A stretch of 64,000 nucleotides of DNA from Candidatus Kouleothrix ribensis (GTDB taxonomy: Bacteria > Chloroflexota > Chloroflexia > Chloroflexales > Roseiflexaceae), in contig JADKGW010000002.1 in the NCBI GenBank assembly GCA_016722075.1, positions 248,001 to 312,000 on the forward strand, written 5' to 3'. Position numbers and translations under genes: made by a program. Shown here piece after piece: positions 45,048 through 54,568 of this stretch; the first letter of the stretch is position 1, and every line of letters starts with the position of its first letter. The notes below the pieces were generated by a model. It saw nothing but the letters and a program-made list of their open reading frames with translations, did no database searches and was not told the DNA's origin.

Positions 45048-45812
45048 GTGATCCTACTATCTCGCCGGGCCGCCGGTTGGGCAGTAGCCCTGGCCGCCTG
45101 GGTGCTGCTACTGGGCGCATGCCAGGCTGCCGGCCCACCGCCGCCGGTAGCCACCGCCACGCCGCGCACGTTTATGCTACTGAGCGAGCTACAGGCCGCC
45201 GGCACGCCGGCCACATCCACGGCGACTACCATCGTAGGCTACCTGGTGGTTAGGCCCGATGGCGCAGTGCTTGTCGACGGGCTGACATTTGACGCAGGCG
45301 GGGCCGTGCGCATCCTCGACACCGGCAGCGCGCCGGTGTGGCTGGGCGCCGAGGCGCCCGCGAGTCTACGCGGCAACCTGCGCAGCGCCGGCCAGATCGA
45401 ATACGCCAGCGTGCTCGCGCGTGGCACGCTGCTCGGCCCCGGCGCCTACGGCACCGGCGGGCGCTATCGCTTCCAGCTCGACGCGCCCGAGCTGGCGCAG
45501 CTGCCGCCAACCGAGACGACAGTCGCCGCGCTACTCGACCGGCCGGCCGAGGCCCAGGGCCAGCTGGTGCGTGTGATCGGCGGGCTGCTGGTGCGCGATA
45601 CAGCCGGCCTGCTGATCGACGCGCTTGGCCCCGGCGGCATCCCCGCACCTGCCGCGCGCCAGATCAAACTGCGTGGCCCGATCCGCGACCAGGCACTGCT
45701 CGGGCAATTGCGGGGCGCACCTTCCGGAAGCGTTCGCTTCGGCCAGGTGCAGATCGAGGGGGTGCTGCGCGGCGGCGCACTCGTGCCAATGGCGATCACC
45801 ATCGTCAGCTAA
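45048..45812 (+). CDS. Putative lipoprotein
   Basis: A GTG at 45048 with AAAGGAG nine bases upstream gives 254 residues. The N-terminus is a type II signal peptide with lipobox LLLGAC (Cys near residue 25), then a P/T-rich spacer. The rest is mainly beta-strand, with two similar halves (VVRPDGAVLVDGLTFDAGG and VIGGLLVRDTAGLLIDALGPGG) that look like OB-type barrels. The function is not known. The gap 44739-45047 before it contains only divergent promoter sequence. Confidence 0.7.
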   Translation: MILLSRRAAGWAVALAAWVLLLGACQAAGPPPPVATATPRTFMLLSELQAAGTPATSTATTIVGYLVVRPDGAVLVDGLTFDAGGAVRILDTGSAPVWLGAEAPASLRGNLRSAGQIEYASVLARGTLLGPGAYGTGGRYRFQLDAPELAQLPPTETTVAALLDRPAEAQGQLVRVIGGLLVRDTAGLLIDALGPGGIPAPAARQIKLRGPIRDQALLGQLRGAPSGSVRFGQVQIEGVLRGGALVPMAITIVS

Positions 45813-46015
45813 AACTACCACCGACCCACTAGTACGTTAAGACTATTTAACCACTAGTGATCACCTGACCAGCGACCAGCCACGCCAGGACTATCGACCC
45901 CTAGCGAGAGCAGGCCCCACAGCGTATCATTTTCGCAACAGACCTGCTGCCTACAGCATGCCCGGTTTGCCAACATTCTAGCCGTACATCGCGCCTCTGG
46001 CGTACCGTGGTACCA

Positions 46016-47794
46016 ATGAAAGCCAGCCGTTTCCTGATCGCGCTTGCGATGCTTGCGGCGCTGCTGATACCAGCACCCCAAGCCTCTGCCGACAGTTCCT
46101 CGCCGCTCGCGGGCGACGCGCTCCAGCCACCCACACGGCCGTCTATCGCCGGCGCTGCGGATGATCCCACGCCGAACCTGTATCAGCCAAGCGCGTTTCT
46201 GGCCGGCAAAGTTGCAGTCCAGATCATCTTCGTCGAGAGCAACGGCGCCTACGAGCCATCAACGCGCGACTGGAGCACCAGCCAGATCAGCGCAGTTAGC
46301 AGCCAGGTCGGCGCAGCACTGGCCTGGTGGAGCGCGCGCCTACCAAACGCGCAGCTGAGCTTCGACCTAACCAGCCGGATCGTGCAGTCGGGCTACGAGC
46401 CGGTGCTGCACGGGCTGGCCGGCGAGAGCCAGTGGGTCGGCGACACGCTGCACAACCTCGGCATCACCGCGCCAAATTACTTCGACCAGGCCTACGCCGC
46501 CGATGCGGCCCTGCGCCGCGAGCGCCATGCCGACTGGGCGACCAACATCTTTGTAGTGAACAGCGCCGGCACCGCCGACGGCCGCCTGGCCGACGGGCAT
46601 TTCGCCTACGCGTACATTAGCGGGCCGTTCATGGTGATCACATCGGACGCCGGCCCATACGGCACCCACCAGATCGCGCCGGTGGTGGCGCACGAGTTTG
46701 GGCATATCTTTGGCGCGCTCGATCAGTATGCCGCCGCCGCCGTGCCCTGCGCCCAGAAGAGCGGCTATCTGAGCGTGCCGAACAGCAACAGCCAGGCCAA
46801 TAACTGCGGCACCAAGTATGCCAGTATCATGCTCGAGCCACTGACGGCCTACGCGAATGGCACAATCGATCAATCGGCACTCGGCCAGATCGGCTACCGC
46901 GACAGCGACAGCGACAGCCTGCCCGACCCACTCGACACCGCCCCGACGCTCCAGGTGCAGATCAACCAGCCCAGCGCCAGCGCGCGGCCAACCCTCACAG
47001 GCACAGCGGTCGATCAACCCTTCGCATCGCCGACCGGCGACCAGGCGACGATCAACCCGATCGCGCGCATCGAGTACCGCATCGACGGCGGCGCATGGGT
47101 GCCGCTGGCGCCGGCCGACGGCGCCTACGACGGTATCGGCGAAGCGATCAACGCAGTGCTACCGCTATACGACGGCCAGCATACCGTCGGGCTGCGGGCG
47201 ACCAACCGGGTAGGTGCAAGCTCGGCCATCGCCAGCTACACAGTCGCGCTGAGTGGGCTTGGCGCCGACCCCGGCTACCAGATCAGCGTGCCGCAAATCA
47301 GCAACTCCCAGGCGATCACCCTGACGCTGGCGACACCGGCGGGCGCCAGTGTCCAGATCAGCGAGGACCCGTACTTCAGTGGCGCGGCCTGGGCGCCGGC
47401 CCGGCCCGCGTTTAGCTGGAACCTGCGCGATGGCGAAGGCCCACACTGGCTGTACGCACGCTTCCGCAGCGCGAGCGGGCTCGAGTCGCCGGTGCAGGTG
47501 GTCGGCACGACCCTCGATCGCACGCCGCCGCTCGGCCACGCGCTCCTCGTTACGCGCAGCAACAGCACCTGGATCGAGATCTACGCCCAGGACAGTGCCA
47601 CGCAGATCAGCTCGATGCAGATCACCTTTAGCCGCGACGGCACCGCCGCGTGGCAGCCATTCGCGGCCACCCTGCCGATCTCGATACAGTCGAGCACGAT
47701 CTATGTGCGGCTGCGCGACGAAGCCGGCAACGTATCGGTGCCGATCCAGGCGCTGCCAACCACCCCGGTGTGGCTGCCGATCGCCGCGAAATAG
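46016..47794 (+). CDS. Secreted zinc metalloprotease with C-terminal beta domains
   Basis: The product of about 592 residues has a signal peptide (MKASRFLIALAMLAALLIPAPQASA). The protease domain has VVAHEFGHIFGALDQY, a complete HExxH with a third ligand candidate Asp/His downstream. A DSDSDSLPDPLD calcium-binding-like loop follows, then two or more Ig/fibronectin-like repeats with YRIDGGAWVPL and FSRDGTAAWQPF. An ATG nine bases upstream (46007) is an alternative start. It is probably exported and processed extracellularly. Confidence 0.82.
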   Translation: MKASRFLIALAMLAALLIPAPQASADSSSPLAGDALQPPTRPSIAGAADDPTPNLYQPSAFLAGKVAVQIIFVESNGAYEPSTRDWSTSQISAVSSQVGAALAWWSARLPNAQLSFDLTSRIVQSGYEPVLHGLAGESQWVGDTLHNLGITAPNYFDQAYAADAALRRERHADWATNIFVVNSAGTADGRLADGHFAYAYISGPFMVITSDAGPYGTHQIAPVVAHEFGHIFGALDQYAAAAVPCAQKSGYLSVPNSNSQANNCGTKYASIMLEPLTAYANGTIDQSALGQIGYRDSDSDSLPDPLDTAPTLQVQINQPSASARPTLTGTAVDQPFASPTGDQATINPIARIEYRIDGGAWVPLAPADGAYDGIGEAINAVLPLYDGQHTVGLRATNRVGASSAIASYTVALSGLGADPGYQISVPQISNSQAITLTLATPAGASVQISEDPYFSGAAWAPARPAFSWNLRDGEGPHWLYARFRSASGLESPVQVVGTTLDRTPPLGHALLVTRSNSTWIEIYAQDSATQISSMQITFSRDGTAAWQPFAATLPISIQSSTIYVRLRDEAGNVSVPIQALPTTPVWLPIAAK

Positions 47795-47906
47795 CGGTAC
47801 TGACGCGATCGATCGCGTCGCCCCTCTAGCCCTAACCCTTTTGGGGGTAGGTTTGTTGTATGCTGCATCGGGATGCGGGATATGCCCTCACCCTCCTACA
47901 TCTCAC

Positions 47907-48022
47907 GTGTAGGGTTTTGCGTGGATCGCGTGCCCATGCGATCGGCCCTCACCCCCCTGCCTTTTAGGTGTAGGGTTTTGCGTTGATCGCGTGCCCATGC
48001 GATCGGCCCTCACCCCCCTGCC
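47907..48022. repeat. 55-bp direct repeat, two tandem copies
   Basis: The unit starting GTGTAGGGTTTTGCGT and ending CACCCCCCTGCC occurs at 47907-47961 and 47968-48022 with a 61-bp period. The unit contains GCGTGCCCATGCGATCG, a further small palindrome. Related strings occur at 16800-16900. Confidence 0.85.
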
Positions 48023-48276
48023 CCCCTCTCCCAATGTTGGGAGAGGGGGGGATCCTATGCGCGTTCCCATGCGGCGGCTTTGCCGCCGCATGGGAACGCC
48101 ATCCCCTCCCTAGCAGGGGAGGGGGTACGGGGGAGGGGTATCCGCATAACCCAGCATGCTGGGCAAAAAAACCCTACACCTGAGAGCACCCCCCTGCCCC
48201 CTCTCCCAACATTGGGAGAGGGGGGTATCCTATGCGCGTTCCCATGCGGCGGCTTTGCCGCCGCATGGGAACGCCA
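48018..48276. repeat. Compound palindromic repeat, two copies
   Basis: Each copy (48018-48101 and 48194-48276) has two hairpins: CCCCTCTCCCAA with its inverse, and a 39-base near-perfect palindrome (48061-48099, 48236-48274) beginning GCGTTCCCATGCGGCGGC with a three-base loop. No gene overlaps it. This kind of REP/BIME-like unit is a candidate mobile palindrome family. The rest of the gap 47795-48593 holds no gene. Confidence 0.85.
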
Positions 48277-48593
48277 AATTCTGGCCCCCCCTACATCTGA
48301 AAGCAGCCCTACCCCCCCGACCACGTGCTGATCGCCCGGCGCGCATGCCACACGGCCGCCCAGCCGCGGTTGGCGCATGCAGCCGTGCCTCAGCGCCATA
48401 CGCCTGCGCATGTGGCCAGGGCATGATGCGTTGCCGATCGGGTTGCGCTGGCCGCACTTAGCGCAAGCGTGGTAGCGGCATCGGGCCGGGTACCCCAGGC
48501 GAGGCGCGCAGCGCAGCGGCGCAGGAGCAATTGACGCTCGATCGCCCGCCGATTAGAATAGACGCGCTCGTGCAACCTGAAGAGAGAGCGCCT

Positions 48594-50186
48594 ATGCAAC
48601 TGCCCGAACTGCTGGCCGGCCTGCCCGATGCGCAGGTGTCCGGCCCGGCCACACCCGAGATCACCAGCATGGCCTACGACTCGCGCGCGGCCCAGCCGGG
48701 CGGCCTGTTCGTCGCGATCAGCGGCTTCCACACCGACGGCCACGCCTACATCGCGCAGGCGCTGGCACGCGGCGCGGCGGCGGTGGTTGGCGAGCGCGAC
48801 CCGGCCGAGCTGGCGCTGCCGCCAGGCATCACGTATGTGCGGGTTGGCCAGGCGCGCACCGCGCTGGCGCCGATCGCGGCCGCGTTCTACGGCTACCCCG
48901 GCGCAGGCATGCGCGTAGTGGGCATCACCGGCACCGACGGCAAAACCACCACGACCTTCCTGACCAGCGCGGTGCTCGAGGCCGGCGGCCACACCACCGG
49001 CATGATCGGCACGGTCGATTTCAAGATCGCCGCGCGCCAGTGGGCCAACGACACGCGCCAGAGCACCCCCGAGGCGCCCGAGATCCAGGCCATGCTGCGT
49101 GATATGCTGGCGGCCGGCTGCGACTACGCCGTGCTCGAATCGACCTCGCACGCGCTTTCGGCGCGCTGGAACCGGCTGGGCGGCGCGCAGTTCGACGTGG
49201 CGCTGCTGACCAACGTGACGCACGAGCACCTCGACTTCCACGGCTCGGTCGAGCAGTATCGGCGCGACAAGGCCAGGCTGTTCGAGCTGCTGGCCGAAAG
49301 CAGCCCGCCGGCGGCGGCCGGGCGTCAGCTGCCAACTGCTGCTGGTGGCCGGCGGCTGGTGGCCGACAAGCAGCGCAAACTGGCAGTGGTCAATGCCGAC
49401 GACCCACACCACCAGATCTTTCTCGACGCCGCGCCGGCCCAGGCACGCCGGCTGACCTACGCTATTCACAGCCCGGCCGATGTGCGCGCCTACGACGTGC
49501 GCGCCAGCCAGCATGGCCTGCGCTTCGGCGTAGCGACGCCGTGGGGCCAGCGCGAGCTGAACCTGAAGCTCACCGGCGACTTCAACGTAGCGAATGCGCT
49601 GGCGGCGCTGGCGGTGGGCCTGGCCGAGGGCGTGCCGCTCGAAGCAGCAGCACAGGCGCTCGAGGCCATCCCCGGCGTGCGCGGGCGCATGGAGCGGGTC
49701 GAGCAGGGCCAGCCATTCACCGTGCTGGTCGACTATGCCCACACGCCTGGCGCATTCGAGAAGCTCATGGGCATTGTGCGGCCGCTGACGCAAGGCCAGC
49801 TGATCGCGCTATTTGGCAGTGCCGGCGAGCGCGACCGCGAGAAGCGCGCCATTCAGGGCCGGGTAGCGGCGCGCTACTGCGATGCGATCGTGCTGGCCGA
49901 CGAAGACCCGCGGCTCGAGGATCGCGACGCCATCATCGCCGAGATCGCCACAGGTATCGAGCAGGCGCTGCACGATGGCACGGCGCGGCCCGGCGTAACC
50001 TACACATGCATCCCCGATCGGGCAGCGGCGATCGAGGCAGCGTGCGCGCGCGCGCGGCCCGGCGACATTGTGCTGTTGCTGGGCAAGGGCCACGAAGCCT
50101 GCATCATCTATGGCACTACGAAAACCGCCTGGGACGAGGCCGGCGCCGCGCGCGCAGCCCTGACGCGCATGGGGTATCGCAGCTAA
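48594..50186 (+). CDS. murE: UDP-MurNAc-dipeptide ligase MurE
   Basis: The 530-residue ligase adds the third residue of the peptidoglycan peptide. Marks are VGITGTDGKTTTTFLTSAVL (ATP loop), STPEAPEIQAML, LESTSHAL, VTHEHLDFHG (with the carbamylated-Lys region DKARLF), and LVDYAHTPGAFEKLM. The substrate motif reads DEDPRLED rather than the DNPR of diaminopimelate enzymes, so lysine or ornithine is possible. Residues about 241-265 form a Pro/Gly/Ala-rich insertion (PPAAAGRQLPTAAGG). The ATG at 48594 is preceded by GAGAGAG. Confidence 0.92.
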   Translation: MQLPELLAGLPDAQVSGPATPEITSMAYDSRAAQPGGLFVAISGFHTDGHAYIAQALARGAAAVVGERDPAELALPPGITYVRVGQARTALAPIAAAFYGYPGAGMRVVGITGTDGKTTTTFLTSAVLEAGGHTTGMIGTVDFKIAARQWANDTRQSTPEAPEIQAMLRDMLAAGCDYAVLESTSHALSARWNRLGGAQFDVALLTNVTHEHLDFHGSVEQYRRDKARLFELLAESSPPAAAGRQLPTAAGGRRLVADKQRKLAVVNADDPHHQIFLDAAPAQARRLTYAIHSPADVRAYDVRASQHGLRFGVATPWGQRELNLKLTGDFNVANALAALAVGLAEGVPLEAAAQALEAIPGVRGRMERVEQGQPFTVLVDYAHTPGAFEKLMGIVRPLTQGQLIALFGSAGERDREKRAIQGRVAARYCDAIVLADEDPRLEDRDAIIAEIATGIEQALHDGTARPGVTYTCIPDRAAAIEAACARARPGDIVLLLGKGHEACIIYGTTKTAWDEAGAARAALTRMGYRS

Positions 50187-50285
50187 CGCTGGCGCCGCAC
50201 CCCGGCCCAGCGCGCCGCTTGACACAAGCAAGCGCTTCGATGATACTCATGCGCACCGCATATTTTTCATATAGCTGAGGTGCTT

Positions 50286-51236
50286 ATGGCGACCACGACA
50301 GTCCCTGTCATCGACATCGCGCCGTTTCTTGCTGGAACAGACGCGGGCAAGCGCCAGGTTGCCGCGCAGGTTGGCCATGCCTGCGCTGACATCGGCTTCC
50401 TGACGATCGTCGGCCATGGCGTGCCGGCCGAGCTGGTACAGGCGACCTATGATGTCTCGCGGCGCTTCTTCGATCTGCCGCTTGAAGAGAAGCTCAAGGT
50501 GCCGGTGAATGCGATCGGCGTGGGCTATGTGCCGCTGCAAGTCGAGCGCCTGGCCGCCAGCCTGGGCCAGCAGACCCCCGGCGACCTGAAGGAGTCGCTC
50601 AATGTCGGCCGCGACTTCGGCCACGATCGCTGGCCGGCCGACCCGCCCGAGCTAAAGCCACTGTGGATCGAATACTTCAGCACACTGAACCGGCTCGGCG
50701 CGGCGATCATGCGCATCTTCGCCACCGCACTGGGCCTGCCCGAGCACTTCTTCGACGACAAGATCGACCCGCCCCAGGCGTTCATGCGCGTAATCAACTA
50801 CCCCGACCAGCCCGACGACCCGCTGCCCGGCCAGCTGCGCGCCGGCGCACACTCCGACTACGGCACCCTCACGATCCTGCGCTCGGAGAATGTGGCCGGC
50901 GGGCTACAGGTGCGCGACCGCGACGGCGACTGGGTCGATGTCGTGACGGTGCCGGACTCGTTTGTGATCAACATTGGCGACATGATGCAGTACTGGACGA
51001 ACGATCGCTGGGTCTCGACCATCCACCGCGTGGTCAACCCGCCGCGCGACAAGAACCTCGGCAGCCGGCGCCAGTCGATCGTATTCTTCCACTCGCCGAA
51101 CGAGAACGCGCTGATCAGCTGCCTCGAAGGCTGTAGCAGCGCCGAAAACCCACCAAAGTACCCGCCGATCCTGGCGGGCGAGCACCTGCGCCAGAAGAGT
51201 GCCAAGGCCGGCACACTGGCTGAAACGAAGATGTAA
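50286..51236 (+). CDS. 2-oxoglutarate/Fe(II) dioxygenase of the isopenicillin-N-synthase family
   Basis: The 316-residue enzyme has the conserved N-terminal TVPVIDIAPFL and the double-stranded beta-helix core with H...D ligands in GAHSDYGTLTIL, the distal His in STIHRVVNPP, and the RxS co-substrate site in SRRQSIVFF. GAGG lies six bases before the ATG. Such enzymes hydroxylate or cyclise small molecules. The substrate is not evident; neighbours are acyl-CoA enzymes. Confidence 0.87.
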   Translation: MATTTVPVIDIAPFLAGTDAGKRQVAAQVGHACADIGFLTIVGHGVPAELVQATYDVSRRFFDLPLEEKLKVPVNAIGVGYVPLQVERLAASLGQQTPGDLKESLNVGRDFGHDRWPADPPELKPLWIEYFSTLNRLGAAIMRIFATALGLPEHFFDDKIDPPQAFMRVINYPDQPDDPLPGQLRAGAHSDYGTLTILRSENVAGGLQVRDRDGDWVDVVTVPDSFVINIGDMMQYWTNDRWVSTIHRVVNPPRDKNLGSRRQSIVFFHSPNENALISCLEGCSSAENPPKYPPILAGEHLRQKSAKAGTLAETKM

Positions 51237-51434
51237 GGCTGGCGTGCAGCGCATGCGATGCGCTCACACGGCCTGCGCGGCCGGCGTCTTTAGCCTTCGG
51301 CAGAGCGGTGCTTTTCGATTATGGTGCTCCGATTTTGGCGATCCGCGCCAACATTGAAGCACAAAAATAGCTGAGTACCATGCTGCCGCAGGCAGAATGC
51401 AGGCCACTGCTTAAGTCATGCTAATGAGGCCACT

Positions 51435-52250
51435 ATGACAGACATGCCCCTGACCTACACACTCGACGGCAATGTCGGCGTGATCACACTCAACCGGCCC
51501 GACAAGCTGAACGCGCTGACGCCGGCCATGATGCAGGAGCTCAACCGGCTGCTCGACCAGATCAACAGCGACGACGAGGTGCGCTGCCTGGTGCTCACCG
51601 GTGCCGGCGAGCGGGCCTTCTCGGTCGGCTTCGACCTGGATGGGCTGCAGATGCCCGAGACCACGCCCGAGCTGACTGCGGCGGTTGAGGCAAACTTTCG
51701 GATCATCCTCAAGATCTGGAACCTGCGCATCCCATCGATCGCTGCGGTGAACGGCTACGCCGTGGCGGCCGGCTCGAACCTGGCCATGATCTGCGACATC
51801 ACGCTCGCGGCTGAGGGCGCGCGCTTCGGCGAACCCGAGATCCGCCACGGCGCGCTGTCGCCGCTGCTGCTGCTGCCGTGGTTCAACGGCAACCCCAAGA
51901 TGATCCACTACCTGTACTACTCGGGCGACACCGTGAGCGCGCAGGAGGCGCTCGGCCTGGGCATGATCGCGCGCGTGCTGCCGCCCGAGCAGCTGCTGGC
52001 CGAGGCTATGCGCATGGCCCGGCGGATCGCGCTGGTGCCGCCGTACGCGGTGCGCATGACCAAAGACAGCCTGCGGCGCACGTACGAGAGCATGGGCTTC
52101 ATGAACGCGCAGTACCAGCACAAGGCCAACGACACGCTCGTGCTCGGCTCGGTGGGCATCCCCGAGAAGGATCGCCTGTTCGGCCTGATGGAGTCGGGCG
52201 ATATGAAGGCGTTCCTCGAGGCGCGCGACGGCCCGTTCAAGCGGATGTAG
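51435..52250 (+). CDS. Enoyl-CoA hydratase/isomerase family protein
   Basis: The 271-residue protein has VITLNRPDKLNALTPAMM, LTGAGERAFSVGFDLDGL, and AAVNGYAVAAGSNLAMICDITLAAEGARFGEPE. The oxyanion-hole Gly is in place and the Glu of GEPEIR is at the usual catalytic position. The gene is followed by an NDP-forming acyl-CoA synthetase, which suggests that it works on an activated acyl-CoA. It differs from the hydratase at 27.5 kb. Confidence 0.85.
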   Translation: MTDMPLTYTLDGNVGVITLNRPDKLNALTPAMMQELNRLLDQINSDDEVRCLVLTGAGERAFSVGFDLDGLQMPETTPELTAAVEANFRIILKIWNLRIPSIAAVNGYAVAAGSNLAMICDITLAAEGARFGEPEIRHGALSPLLLLPWFNGNPKMIHYLYYSGDTVSAQEALGLGMIARVLPPEQLLAEAMRMARRIALVPPYAVRMTKDSLRRTYESMGFMNAQYQHKANDTLVLGSVGIPEKDRLFGLMESGDMKAFLEARDGPFKRM

Positions 52251-52337
52251 ACCCGAGGTGACAAGGTGACAAGGTGATAGTCTGGTCATCTTGTCATCTT
52301 GCCACCTGGCCAACCCGTCTGCGAACTGCGAGGTGCC

Positions 52338-54488
52338 ATGCCAACCCACCTCCCCATTTCTTCCCTGCTGCGCCCGGCCTCAGTCGCGATCGTCGGCGCC
52401 ACGCCAGGATCAGGCCGCGGCGGCTGGATCCACGAGCAGCTGTTGCGCCTGGGCTACCCCGGCCCGATCTACCCGGTCAACCCCAGGTATCGCGAGATCC
52501 GCGGCGCCAGGGCCTACCCGTCGCTGCTCGACATCCCTGCGCCGGTTGAGTTCGTGGCGGTTGCACTAGGCGCCGGCCAGGCACTTGATCTGCTCGAGCA
52601 GTGCGCCCAGAAGCAGGTGCGCGCCGCGCTGTTCGTGGCCAGCGGCTTCGCCGAGGCCGGCCCTACCGGCCAGGCCATCCAGGATGCGCTGCGCCGGCTG
52701 GCGCTCGCGCACGGCATCGCCGTGTGCGGCCCGAACTGCTACGGCATCGCCAACCTGCACGGGCGCTTCGCGGCCTACGGCGGCTCGCTGACCGAGCCGC
52801 TGCGGCCCGGCCCGATCGCACTGCTGTTCCAGAGCGGCGCGCTCACCCACGCGGTGATGGACCCGGTGGCCGCGCGTACCAGCGGGTATAGCTACATCAT
52901 CACCACCGGCAATGAGGCGGTGATCGAGCTGGCCGACTATGTCGCTGCGCTGGCCGACGACCCGCACACACGCGTGATCGCCTGCTTCGCCGAGGGCTTC
53001 AGGTCGCCCGAACGCTTCTTCGCGGCCGCGCGCCAGGCGCTCGACGCCGGCAAGCGCATAGTGCTGCTCAAGACCGGGCGCTCCGAGCTGGCGCGGCGCG
53101 CGGCCCTGGCGCACACCGGCGCGCTCACCGGCCCCGACGATGCCTACGACGCGCTGTTTCGCCAGCTTGGGATCGTGCGCGTAGCCGATCTCGACGAGCT
53201 GATCGAGACGGCCGAGCTGCTGACCCGGCCGGCGCCCGCGCGGGCCGGCGGCGCGGCGATCGTGTCGATCTCGGGCGGCAGCTGCGGTGTCGCGGCCGAC
53301 CTGGCGCAAAGCCTCGGGCTGGTGCTCGCGCCGCTCGCTGAGCCGACGACAGAGCGGCTGCGGGCGATCTTGCCGCCGTTCGCCACCGCGCAGAATCCGC
53401 TCGACCTGACCGGTGCGATTGGGGCCGACCCGGCCCTGCTGGCCGGCGCGCTGGCCGCGCTGGCGGGCGACCCGCAGGTCCACGCGCTGGCGCTGGCGCT
53501 GAACACGCCGATCGGCGGCGACGAGGCCGGCCGGGCGCTATACCGGGCTATGTGCGCCGCCGTGGCCACAAGCGCCGCCGCGAGCGCCGTGCCGCACCTG
53601 GTGTTCTCGATCTCGTCGGGGCACTACGACCCCGAGATCGCGCAGGCGATGCGCGCGGCCGGCGTGCCACTGCTCATGGGCATGCGCGAGTCGATTGCAG
53701 CGCTGGCGCACTGGCAGCGCGGTGTGGCCGCACCCGGCCCGCGCGACCTGGCTGCACTGGCCGGCCCGGATCTGGCGCCTGCGGCCGAGCTGGTGCGGCG
53801 CGCGGCCGGCACAACGATCGGCGAGCGCGGCGCCAAGGCGGTGCTCGCGGCAGCCGGCCTGTCGATCTGCCGCGAGATCGCGGCCGCAACACCCGAGCAG
53901 GCCGTGCGCGCGGCCGAACAGATCGGCTTCCCGGTGGCACTCAAGCTCGACTCGCCTGATATTGCGCATAAGACCGAGGCGGGCGGCGTGGTGCTGAACC
54001 TCGCCAGCCCACAGGCGGTGGCCGAGGCCTTCGAGGCGATCGTGGCGCAGGCCCGGCGCCACCAGCCCGGCGCGCGCGTCGAGGGTGTGCTGGTGCAAGA
54101 GCTGGTGCGCGGCGGGGCCGAACTGCTGGCCGGCGTGACCAACTACCCCGGCCTTGGCCCGCTGGTGCTGTGCGGCCTGGGCGGGGTGTATGTCGAGGCG
54201 CTGGGCGACCGGGCCATGCGCATGGCGCCGATCGATCTGGACGAGGCGCTTGCGCTGATCGGCGAGACGCGGGCCGCGCGGATTCTGGGCGGCTGGCGCG
54301 GCAGCCCACCGCTCGACCTCGCGGCGCTGGCCGCCGCGCTGGTGCGGCTCGCGCAGCTGGCCTGGCAGCTGCGCGACGTGGTTGCCGCAATCGACATCAA
54401 CCCGCTGATCGTGCTGCCGCAGGGGCAGGGCATAAAGATCGTCGACGCGCTGATCGTGCTGCGCGAGCCCGACGCGCCGGCGAGCTGA
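52338..54488 (+). CDS. NDP-forming acyl-CoA synthetase (acetyl-CoA synthetase, ADP-forming type)
   Basis: The 716-residue protein has both subunits in one chain. The alpha part starts with SSLLRPASVAIVGATPGSGRGG, then LFVASGFAEAGPTG and CGPNCYGIANL, and carries the likely phospho-His in ALAHTGALTG. The beta part is an ATP-grasp domain (about 490-710; GFPVALKLDSPDIAHKTEAGGVVLNL). It makes or splits acyl-CoA with ATP/ADP. AGGTG just before the ATG at 52338 sets the start; an earlier frame has no site. Confidence 0.9.
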   Translation: MPTHLPISSLLRPASVAIVGATPGSGRGGWIHEQLLRLGYPGPIYPVNPRYREIRGARAYPSLLDIPAPVEFVAVALGAGQALDLLEQCAQKQVRAALFVASGFAEAGPTGQAIQDALRRLALAHGIAVCGPNCYGIANLHGRFAAYGGSLTEPLRPGPIALLFQSGALTHAVMDPVAARTSGYSYIITTGNEAVIELADYVAALADDPHTRVIACFAEGFRSPERFFAAARQALDAGKRIVLLKTGRSELARRAALAHTGALTGPDDAYDALFRQLGIVRVADLDELIETAELLTRPAPARAGGAAIVSISGGSCGVAADLAQSLGLVLAPLAEPTTERLRAILPPFATAQNPLDLTGAIGADPALLAGALAALAGDPQVHALALALNTPIGGDEAGRALYRAMCAAVATSAAASAVPHLVFSISSGHYDPEIAQAMRAAGVPLLMGMRESIAALAHWQRGVAAPGPRDLAALAGPDLAPAAELVRRAAGTTIGERGAKAVLAAAGLSICREIAAATPEQAVRAAEQIGFPVALKLDSPDIAHKTEAGGVVLNLASPQAVAEAFEAIVAQARRHQPGARVEGVLVQELVRGGAELLAGVTNYPGLGPLVLCGLGGVYVEALGDRAMRMAPIDLDEALALIGETRAARILGGWRGSPPLDLAALAAALVRLAQLAWQLRDVVAAIDINPLIVLPQGQGIKIVDALIVLREPDAPAS

Positions 54489-54568
54489 CCAGTTTCAGCT
54501 CTGCCGAAGGCTACAAACGCCGACTGTGTAGGCTGTGTGCATGAAACCAGCCGAAGGAGCAAGCGCGC

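Noticed and set aside
47800..48330. Possible CRISPR array in the repeat block
   Set aside because: The repeats are few, vary in period (61 bp and about 176 bp), are internally palindromic, and have no unique spacers of equal length or cas genes nearby.
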